Notes under the pieces: generated by a model | What the model was told of the DNA's origin: nothing | Database searches by the model: none | The model's input: only the letters and a program-made list of their open reading frames with translations | From: Amphichorda felina | Lineage: Eukaryota; Ascomycota; Sordariomycetes; Hypocreales; Bionectriaceae | Length of the DNA: 64,000 bases | Assembly (NCBI GenBank): GCA_016490725.1 | Contig: JAEMHR010000008.1 | Coordinates: 1 to 64,000 of the forward strand | Direction of reading: 5' to 3' | In this document: positions 37,501-45,959 of the stretch, one piece after another | How positions within the stretch are numbered: position 1 is the stretch's first letter | Layout: every line of letters begins with the position of its first letter | Made by a program: the position numbers and the translations under genes

Positions 37501-39703
37501 ATTCCTCTCTTCACTAAAGACACCCGCCGGCTTTTTCTTTGTCTGCCTAGGCACGGATGTCAAATCCGGGGCCAAGACACTCGGCTTCTCCGACAGCCAG
37601 GCGTCCCTGGTGACAGTGCCCCGGTCTTGGACGGTTCATCTCCCCGAGGGCAGCGCACTAGAAGACGCAGGATTCATATCCTTCGTCGTAGCTGATCTCC
37701 TTGCCCAGCGTGTAGTTCAACTTCTGCCGCCTGCGGGAACCGTCGTCATCTTCGATGCCAACCCTGTTGCTGAGGCCCTGCTGTCGAAACGACTGGCCGA
37801 TATGAAGAGGCAGGCCGTCCTCATCACCACAAGGCAGGGCAGCGAATTTGCCAGCTATATGCACCCGAATAGTCCCAAGCGGGTCATAGATGCTGCACTT
37901 CCCTCCAACGTAACTCTGTATATCGACGCATCCAACGACCCTTCGGGCGATGCATCGAGCCTCGGGACCAGAATTACCTCGTCTCTTTCCCAGGTGTGCG
38001 ACAAGGTCCGGCTGTCAAGAATGACGGCGCGAGAGGCTTCCTCACTCCCCGAAGACGCCCCCGCGCCTCTTGTTGAGCTTCTCCAGAGCGCTGCCTCATT
38101 CGCCACCATGTTCTCGCAGCTTGGGCCCATCCCCATCGCCGGCGGTGCACCCATTGACGTGCTTCCACTCACAGAGGTGCTATCAACCACGGCACCGAAT
38201 CCAAATTCACTCGTGTATTGGCAGGTTGATGAATACGTCCCAGTGTCGGTAGAACCCGTATACAAGCGAAAAGATCTATTCCGGCCGGACCGCACCTACT
38301 GGCTCGCGGGGCTGTCTGGCTCGCTTGGGCGATCCCTAGCTGACTTTATCACTGCCCAAGGTGCTAGATATGTGGCCATAAGCAGCCGAAACCCCAAGGT
38401 GGACCAGGAATGGGTGGAGTGGCACCAGAAGAAAGGAGTGACTGTGATGTACTTTCAGAGGTTGGTGAAACCATGGTTTCCCCGAGGCTCCTTTACCCCC
38501 GCTAACGTGTCTTACCCAAACAGCGATGTAACCGACTATCAGTCGCTTCAACAGGCCTACGACGAGATCAGAACATCCATGCCACCCGTTGGCGGTGTAG
38601 CTGATGGTGCCATGGTCTTGAGAGACGCCACTTTTGTGACCCAGACCTTCCAGGATTGGCAGGCTGTCCTGAGGCCCAAGGTACAGGGCACCATCAACTT
38701 GGACCGCCTATTGTCGGAATACGTCTCCAGTGACGAGGATCCATTGGACTGGTTCATCGGATTCAGCTCCCTGGTGGCCTATGCTGGCAATCCAGGCCAA
38801 GCGGCGTACGGGGCTGGCAACTGTTTCCTCAAGGCACTCATCCAGGCCCGTCACAACCGAGGCCTTGCGGGCTCCACCATCGACATTGGCCGCATGGTTG
38901 GAGTTGGCTACATTGAGAGCCAGCTCACAGCTGACGGCCAAGACCGGCTCAAGTTCCGCTCCGGCACGCAGTCCATGAGCGAGTCGGATCTTCACCAGCT
39001 GTTTGCAGAGGCCGTGGTGGCCGGGCGCCCCGACTCGGGTCAGGACACGGGGCTCATCGCGGGGATCAACCTGATCCAGGGCGAGGAGGCCAAGGATGCC
39101 GTCTGGTACAGCAACCCCAAGATGGGAATGATGATCCGCGAGACGGGGAGACGGGGAGCCGCTTCTGGGGTTGGCGACTCCGGGGGGGTTCCCGTCAAGA
39201 AGCTTCTGGAGTCTGTCAAATCAGCTAAGGAAGCCAGGGGCGTGATCCTCGGCGTGCTGAGGAACAAGCTGCAGGGAATGAAGTTCCTCCCAGACTCGGA
39301 TAGCAGCCACGACAACACACCGCTCGTCGACATGGGCATCGACAGCCTCGTTGCCGTCTACGTGAGGTCGTGGTTCCAGAACGAGCTCAGCGTCGACCTG
39401 CCAGTCATGAGAATTCTCGGAGGTGCTTCCATGGCTGACCTGGTCGAGTCTGTGCTCGAGAAACTGCCAAGTGATATGGTGGGCGGGCTGGATGGCGCTC
39501 CCCAGAGCAACGGGGCTGCTAATGCAGGTGATAAGGCCCAGGTGCAAGGCCAAGATGCACATCCAAAGGCCTCCATCAGTTCCAAGTCTGGGGACCAAAC
39601 AGACGAAAAGGCTAATGGTTATGATGAGCCTCCCGTCGGCAAGATTAATGGACATGTGAACGGCCTACCTAGCGAGAACTTGAACGAGGAAGTCACATCA
39701 TGA
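31549..39703 (+). CDS. highly reducing PKS with inactive ER (KS-AT-DH-MT-ER0-KR-ACP), PKS2
   Basis: Five exons (31549-32577, 32644-32915, 32973-35882, 35950-38460, 38524-39703) give 2,633 residues. The last intron (63 nt) is in frame and easily missed. KS: Cys191 in DTACSSS, His330 in HGTGT, and GHTEG. AT: Ser699 in GHSSGE. DH: His1028 in GHTLQGQVVFPATG and Asp near 1209. C-MeT: EVGAGTGSAT near 1478, intact. Between the MT and the KR lie about 700 residues; where PKS1 has its ER nucleotide loop, PKS2 reads VVIFDANPVAEA, without the glycine pattern, so the ER looks dead. KR: GLSGSLG near 2190 and Tyr2336. ACP: Ser2515 in GIDSLVAV. A Gly/Asn-rich tail of about 80 residues follows, with no reductase, condensation or thioesterase domain. 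This is the LovB-type plan needing a trans-ER and a separate release enzyme. A second Met at 31576 is an alternative start. Confidence 0.95.
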
Positions 39704-40270
39704 GCATCGGATATGTAGTCATTTTAAGGGATAGCTTTTTACTCAATTCTTTTTATTTGAATGCTGTGTTGGGCTCTCAGAAAGTGTGATTTTGACATGA
39801 TCTCTGTAAGATTTCATTCTCCCATCCTTCTGTCTTGACCATAACTGCCACGTATACTTTTTTTGATTCTACCATCTTCACATCCTCTCTTCAACACTTG
39901 AAGTGTCCATAAAGCCCCCACAGCGCACCCCAACGGAAGCTTTTGCCCCCAGGAACGAAACGCGCCGTGTCGAACCACAAAAGGCGCCGTACCATGACAA
40001 AAACCCGCCGTGTGAATCAAAAGCCCGGGATTCCACAGGGCGTCGCCTCTGAAAGGAGCCACTCCTCCGCCTTTGCCGGCACCAAATCCGGGCCCGGTTT
40101 TCAGGTTTGGGGGTGTCAATATGCCCCCGACCCTCAATAAGCCAACGTGCAATAAGCATCTGAATATATGTATACAGACCACAACTGTCCGCCTTCTGTA
40201 TCTTATTGTATTTATCGCGTAAAGGTTATCTGCCGCAGTAGATCCTGGCCCAACTAGAGCAGCGAGCACC
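39704..40270. promoter_or_regulatory. promoter region of the NTF2-like gene
   Basis: 567 bp between co-directional genes. AT-rich TATA-like stretches (tatatgtataca at about 40164, tattgtatttat at about 40203) precede the next start by 70-105 bp. Nothing else is recognised. Confidence 0.4.
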
Positions 40271-41071
40271 ATGTCCACTGCCGAAAAGGAAGAGGTCCTT
40301 GCCACCGTCAAGGGCTTCCTGGGATCCCTATCGAACAAGAAGCCTCCATTCTCTGACGCACTTGAGTACATCCTTCCAGACTCATACGCCGTGCTCTCGC
40401 ATGGAGACGAGCTTGTCCAATGCACCTTGGGGGAGCTTCTCCCACGCCTCGAAAGCCATCTAGTCAAACTATACGAGTCTGGTGCCACCGCCGACTTCTC
40501 CATTGCCGACCCCGGACCCGACGTCTGGGTTGCCAACAGGTTCGCCGCCGTCTGGGCTGGCTACTCGTCAAAGGTCGATGGCGAGGAGAAGACGCGGGGT
40601 GTCAACGCCTTCACTCTGTTCAAGCGCGAGGAAGGGTGGAAGATTGGAGGCATTGCGGACACGCAGTGGGCAGCAGGCGAGAAGCCGCCTGAGCTAATAA
40701 ATGAGGCCACGCCCGAGATGATGGCTCCTATCCTGGAGCTTGTTGACCTCCTGAACGACGAGAAGTGGGACGAGGTGATGCGGGTGATGCTACCTGGCGG
40801 CGGCGCCACCTACATGCGATTCCCGCATACGCTGCTTTCGCCCCTGTGGCCGGAATTTTTTTCCAAGATGAGAGTCATGCTGGAAAAGTCCAGTGGTTAT
40901 GTGGAACAGAAGCTGATGGACTGGGAAGGCCGGATCATGGGAGATGTAGGGTTTGTATGGACGCCTTTCACCGTCACCGTGGGCGGGGACCTCAAAGTCG
41001 TGGGGTATAATATCTTCACCATGCTAAGGAAGGACGGCGTATGGCTCATAAGCGGATGCCAGGATGGTTAG
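40271..41071 (+). CDS. tandem NTF2/SnoaL-like protein
   Basis: Single-exon, 266 residues, with no signal peptide. The two halves (about 5-140 and 145-266) follow the same plan: an N-terminal helix pair, then beta strands ending in an aromatic-rich sheet. The first half ends RGVNAFTLFKREEGWKIGGI and the second ends VGYNIFTMLRKDGVWLISGC, a clear internal repeat typical of NTF2-like folds (cone-shaped alpha+beta barrels). Relatives include SnoaL-type polyketide cyclases and fungal isomerases, but the fold also serves non-catalytic roles. It follows PKS2 on the same strand and is the last intact gene before the kinase relic. I infer a possible cyclisation or isomerisation role on the PKS2 product. 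The active-site residues cannot be fixed by eye. Confidence 0.7.
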   Translation: MSTAEKEEVLATVKGFLGSLSNKKPPFSDALEYILPDSYAVLSHGDELVQCTLGELLPRLESHLVKLYESGATADFSIADPGPDVWVANRFAAVWAGYSSKVDGEEKTRGVNAFTLFKREEGWKIGGIADTQWAAGEKPPELINEATPEMMAPILELVDLLNDEKWDEVMRVMLPGGGATYMRFPHTLLSPLWPEFFSKMRVMLEKSSGYVEQKLMDWEGRIMGDVGFVWTPFTVTVGGDLKVVGYNIFTMLRKDGVWLISGCQDG

Positions 41072-41313
41072 ATACTAGCACTTTGATGCAAGAGCTGAGA
41101 CGGATATCTTACACGTACTGTAGGATGCATTTGATTGCCTGCTACCCTATACCTTCTTTTGTTGTCTCGATCTTGCCCCCTGCCAAATATGAATTGATCT
41201 GGAGGTGTTGTGTTTGCTCAAGGGAACATGCACTCTTGGCGGTTACCTCATATCGTTTCTTGATTTCATGGCCAGCTGCCGTTGCTTCTCGGCTTCTATT
41301 GAGCACCATCAGA

Positions 41314-41902
41314 ATGGTAACGATAGCACCTGATTCCAGCAAAGCCACTAGTATTAAGTGGCATCATGGAATGTTAGGGGTAGTCGTTGAGGCGTCTGAT
41401 CTGACCGTTACCAAGAGGCCTTTCCCGGGAGAAGAAGCATTTAAAGCACAGCTGGAAATCGAGCAACGTATCTACCAACGCCTGGGGCAACACCCTTACT
41501 TCACCAGATTCGTTCCCGTGAATTCGGATGAGATCGTACTCGAACGCCTATAATACCCTTCGGAAGCGCCTATTGGAGCTTTGCAGCAACAACGAGCGGG
41601 CGCCCATACAAACTGTGCTCCGGTGGGCATGGCAGATTGCGCCGGCGTTCCAACACATCCATTCGTATGGCGTCTTGCGAGTGGACATTGGCGCGCACGG
41701 CATCCTGCTGGACTGGAATGATGATGTCAAGCTTTGTGATTTTGTTGGATCATCTCTTGATGGCTCTGAGCCCATGGTAGCTCCCAGTGCACATTCTACG
41801 CATCCAAGGATATCCATCACGCGCCCGTCCATACGCTTTGAACTGTTTGCCATTGGCTCATTGCTACCTACACGTAAATATATATTTCAGTGTTGTCTGT
41901 AG
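41314..41902 (+). pseudogene. protein-kinase-like relic with frameshift
   Basis: Two overlapping frames together resemble the fungal kinase-like family. The first (from 41314) contains KRPFPGEEAFKAQLEIEQRIYQRLGQHP and ends at VLERL-stop near 41553. The second continues with NTLRKRL, WQIAPAFQHIHSYGVLRVDIGAHGILLDWNDDVKLCDFVG and SELFA-like sequence up to 41902. Homology passes from one frame to the other at about 41541-41553, implying a small indel. The C-lobe is then cut off by the 3' end of the next gene. The catalytic-loop Asp is visible (RVDIGAHGILL), but the lobe is incomplete. Probably dead; an assembly error is the alternative for the shift. Confidence 0.7.
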
Positions 41903-41948
41903 GTTACACGAATTATGCCATGACCCAGGTAGGTTCATAATTCAAGTT

Positions 41949-44058
41949 CTAGGTGAAGCCAGCGAAACTGTTCAAAACTGACGCCCATTGTGCCTCGTCC
42001 AGCATGAACGTCGTGTCGTCCAGGCTTGGATCCGGAAGCGGCCAGCCTGGTTGCTCAGCTAGTCCCGGCCAGGTATTGGCTTGACCGACTGCAGCAGGGC
42101 GGACTGGAATTGCGTCTGCGTCTGTCTGGCTCGAAGCAGTTGAATGACGGACCAGGTCCTGCCCTAAGATTGACTTGACTCGATAAGGATAGCAGTAGGC
42201 AAGGAGCCGCATCTTGGAGCGCAGACTCCCTACTATATCGTACTCCCTGTCCTCATCGGAAAGGCCTTGGAGTCTTATATCCAACTTCTTCACCGCTGCC
42301 GCGACAAGGCTGGAGTAATCCGCTTCGTTAATGATGGCCTGGGCCTCGGATCTCTGGCCAGGGCTCAAGGGTCTGGGGCTTGTTTCATGGCCCACAACAA
42401 GCCTCAGGAGAGTCTCGACGGCCTTGTGCAGGCCGACTACAGCCATACACAGTCTACCCACAGTAAATACAACGAGAACAGGAACCTCGTCATCCGGTAG
42501 ATTAACGAACGTTTGGATAAAGGCCTTGATCTGTTTCATCAAATCCCACAGCATTAATGTTCTGAACGTGGGGCTTCCGAAGGACTCGCTGGTTCTGTTG
42601 CCTGGTAGTTCCGGCCGAGTCCAAAGATCCTCTCGGGTGGCAATTTTTGAGATGTACATCTGGATAGAATGCACATCGATTTCCAGGGCACGCTCTACCT
42701 ACTGTTAGAAATTGACTGGAACTCGGCGATGTTGACTTACTCGTCGAGTCTGGGCACCTTGGTAGATCATGCTCCAAGGACTGTCTCAGAGTCTGTAGCT
42801 GTCGCAGGAGTGATCCGCTCGTAGTGTTGGCAGATGCTGCTGCAGAGAAGGCCAGGTTACGTGAGCTGATTGCGCTGTACCGATCGTCAATCTCGAGAAT
42901 GAAAGACTGCAGTTGGACGAACGGCCGAACCCATGCATCAGAAGCATGCTCCATGGACTCTTCCAAGCTGTGAATGCTATCCTCTATTCTTTGGTCATAT
43001 TTCATGGCAACTGGTCTGCCCAGGCCTGACGCTCTATCAAATTGAAGGACAAAGATTAGCATATTACAGGGCTTCGGGATCTTGTCAAGATTCTATGGCT
43101 ACGTATTGGACGTACCCAATAGACAGCCAGTATGCACCGAGGAGTGCCCGTTGCTCATGGCTTATCAAGTTCTCATTCACATGCAACCCCAGATCATACA
43201 CAATATTGGCGCAAAGCTGGACAAACAACAGGAGCCGCTGATGGCTTCGCTCGGCGGGATAGGAGTACCACGCGCAGTGGACGATGAGCCCTCGGAGCAG
43301 ATCGAGGTTCCTCTCCGAGCCCACAATGACTCTGGAGGTGACTTGGGTCATGATCTCATCCGTCACTCGGGCCCGCTCGCGGTGGCCGCTGGGCATCGTC
43401 GCCACGATGATGCAGAGGAGCAAGAAGGGCTGTGTCTCTAGGAGGCTAGCTGCTGTGTCTTCTGGGTCTAGGACCACGAAGGGAAAGACGGGAACAAAGG
43501 ATGTCCGGAACCTTTGGATCAGATGCTCCGCTTCGTTCAGGCCCATCAGTCCTCGCGCTATGATGGAGGGTGCAGTGTCCACGGCAGAAGCACTGGTGGG
43601 CGGAGGGCCGTGCGAATCATCATTCGCCGCCTCTAGCAGAAGGGCTATGCCCGGCGGGTCTGGTTCAGAGTCTTGGAAGGCTGGACCAGAGCTGGTGCTT
43701 GACGGATTAGTTGCGAGTGAGGCAATCGGCGTGTTGCTCTGGTTCGCCAAGACATTCAGTTGCGACACGACTCTGTCGACTTTGGATTGCAGTTCATCGA
43801 TACGGCTGCTGCACCCCCCACATACCAGGGTGTCAGCTATCTGCTGGCGAGACGTCGTCCCGCTTGATCGGAGATAGCTTACCTCGGGCGTCTTTTGTCC
43901 TTCTTCCGCTCTGGCAGGTCGAGGTACTTGCAGGGCTTGCCCAGCCGCTGGCATCGCTGGCAGAGGCCTGCAGAGTATGGGATGCATTTGGCCTTGGCCG
44001 CCGTGCATACGACGCATGCCCTCCTCTTTACACGAGGAATAGCACGGGTGTAGTCCAT
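41949..44058 (-). CDS. Zn2Cys6 transcription factor with fungal-specific domain
   Basis: Multi-exon. Exon 1 (44058-43883) encodes the zinc cluster CVVCTAAKAKC...LCQRC...PC (CX2CX6CX7CX2CX6C) and a basic linker. Exon 2 starts at 43808 with a heptad-like coiled coil (RIDELQSKVDRVVSQLNVLANQ). The middle part has the fungal-specific region (LIQRFRTSFVPVFPFVVL, TQPFLLLCIIVAT), and an intron after LGAYWLSIG joins SGLGRPVAMKYDQRIED. The last exon ends at 41949. Length is about 620 residues, normal for the class. It is divergent from the SDR at 44613 across a promoter with a 22-bp tandem repeat. Whether it regulates the PKS locus or only the SDR is open. Confidence 0.85.
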
Positions 44059-44293
44059 TGTGCGGTGGATATTAGTAACGGCGCATTCGTCGAGATGCTG
44101 ACGCGAGGAAGTGGGACAAGGCGAACGGAAGACCCGCGTCAGCCGACGGCCGACGGGTGGACAAACACCGATAATGGCTGACTAATTCCTTGTACCGCTG
44201 TTGATTCGTGCAGGACTCGCTGAGGTGGACGCCTGGCTGTCCGTTCCCGTTCCCGATCCCCCGAAGTTTGCAATCAATACTCAACGCCACCTT

Positions 44294-44379
44294 AGATGTT
44301 GGCTCTACCCATGGCAGATGTTGGCTCTATCCATGGCAGATGTTGGCTCTATCCATGGCAGATGTTGACCCTAGCCATG
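44294..44379. repeat. 22-bp tandem repeat, about 3.9 copies
   Basis: The unit AGATGTTGGCTCTATCCATGGC is repeated in tandem. Copy 1 differs by one base, copies 2 and 3 are identical, and copy 4 is diverged and shortened (TTGACCCTAGCCATG). Each unit contains the palindrome CCATGG. Its place in a shared promoter suggests an array of factor sites or simple slippage. Confidence 0.85.
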
Positions 44380-44489
44380 TCGTATGGTGCAGCAATTACA
44401 AAGCATCGCACAGGGTCATGCGATTGCGTCACAGAATAGTGTTCGTCATGGACGAAAGCCGTGCAGGCAAGATGCCACTTCCAGCCAGA

Positions 44490-44496
44490 TATAAAG
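44490..44496 (+). promoter_or_regulatory. TATA-like box of the SDR gene
   Basis: TATAAAG lies 117 bp upstream of the SDR ATG, a plausible distance for a fungal core promoter. Evidence is motif and position only. Confidence 0.35.
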
Positions 44497-44612
44497 ACGG
44501 CAGGCGGCGAAGGTGTGATCGTGAGAGCGGAGCCCAGAGACAAGACCAGAACACCCTCTACGTTGCAAAACCAAACATCGTTTGATCATCTGATCGCCAA
44601 CGTCACGACAAG

Positions 44613-45486
44613 ATGCCATCCTACGCCATCACCGGGGCCTCGAAGGGCATCGGCAAAGAATACATCCGCCAGCTGTCGGCGAACCCGTCCAACACGGTCA
44701 TCGCCATCGCTCGAGACCCCAACGCCCTGGTGGCAAATGAAGATTACCCATGGGGCCCAAACGTCCACCTTGTCCATGGCAACGTCACGGATCCGCAGTC
44801 CATGCTGAGTGCTGCCGCTGGAACGGCCAAGATCACCGGCGGAAGCCTCGACGTGCTCATCCACAATGCCAATGCCGTTGACGGAGCCACTGTCGTCTAT
44901 GCGCCGTCTCAGGTGCCCTTCGATGTCGAGGCCACTGAGAAGATGTTCGACCCCTCCATCCGCACTGCGCTCTACGGAGGCCTCTGGGCCACGAATGCCT
45001 TCCTCCCTCTGATCGAGAAGGGCGTCGAGAAGAAGATTGTGCACATCTCTAGCGGCATGGCCGATCTTGACGTTATCAAAACGGCTGGCTTTCATTACTC
45101 GGTGCCTTACAGCGTCGCCAAGGCCGGGATGAATGTCCAGGTGGCCAAGTACGCCGTCGAGCTTGCTCCCAAGGGCATCAAGGTCTTGGCCCTGAGCCCG
45201 GGATGGGTTGACACCTGGGAAGATGGTGAGTCGTGATGATATTGACACATGGTGGATACCGTAGCTTCAGCCCAATACTGACATGCCATCTCTAGGCCCA
45301 AAACCCCCGGCAGTGCTTGCAGGTAATGAGGATATCAAGCAGAGGTTTCGGAAACTCGACCCTCCCATCAACGACCAAATCCAGCCTGAAGAAAGCGTTC
45401 GGATGCAACTCAAGGTCATTGACGATTTAGACTTGGAGAAGAGTGGTTCTTTCTTGAGTCATCATGGGGTGAAAGACAGGTGGTAG
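44613..45486 (+). CDS. short-chain dehydrogenase/reductase (SDR)
   Basis: Two exons (44613-45225, 45296-45486) give 267 residues. Classical SDR motifs are TGASKGIG (7-14) for the cofactor, HNAN in place of NNAG, Ser146/147 and the catalytic YSVAK (Tyr166, Lys170), followed by SPGWVDT. The C-terminus includes a PEESVRMQLKVID helix common in fungal members. Predicted cytosolic NAD(P)-dependent oxidoreductase that acts on an alcohol or ketone of unknown identity. It could be the outermost gene of the metabolite locus, but it is separated from PKS2 by a pseudogene and a regulator. Confidence 0.9.
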
Positions 45487-45959
45487 ACTGGTGGGCATGA
45501 GTATATCAGAAATATATTAGCAATACAAAATTCTTATCCTGGAATGGTATCATGTATCATTTTGTCTCTGAACCCTGTGTAGCCGAAATTGTTTGCTCAT
45601 ATCAACCTGACGCGTTCGACCGAAACACCTGCGTCGAGTATCGTATTATCTAGTCTCATCATAGCGTTGATTTCTTATATCAACTATCAACGTATTACTG
45701 GTTAGAGCAACTGGCGTATTCCGAGCCTTTTATCGTTGCCCCACGTCTTTTGACAATAGGCTTCGATGGCCTTCTCCCGCAGGAGTACCGTACATTCGGG
45801 CTGTACTCGACTTTGCCAGTATGTATAGTGCTAAAATTACGGACGTGGACCTCTGTCAGATGGGGTAGTATGCGAAATGCAAAATATCTTCCTTGAATGA
45901 GTTTATTTGCAAAATATATGTCGGCCTACAGTGCGATAGTAGGACAAAGCGTCCACCCA
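45487..45959. other. intergenic between convergent genes
   Basis: 473 bp, AT-rich, between two 3' ends. Nothing recognised. Confidence 0.4.

Larger units (their letters stand above)
44059..44612. promoter_or_regulatory. divergent promoter of regulator and SDR
   Basis: 554 bp between head-to-head genes. It includes the tandem repeat at 44294-44379 and a TATAAAG box at 44490-44496, 117 bp before the SDR start. Confidence 0.55.

Noticed and set aside
31549..39703. PKS-NRPS hybrid or C-terminal condensation/reductase domain on PKS2
   Set aside because: After ACP Ser2515 only a polar Gly/Asn-rich tail of about 80 residues remains before the stop codon.
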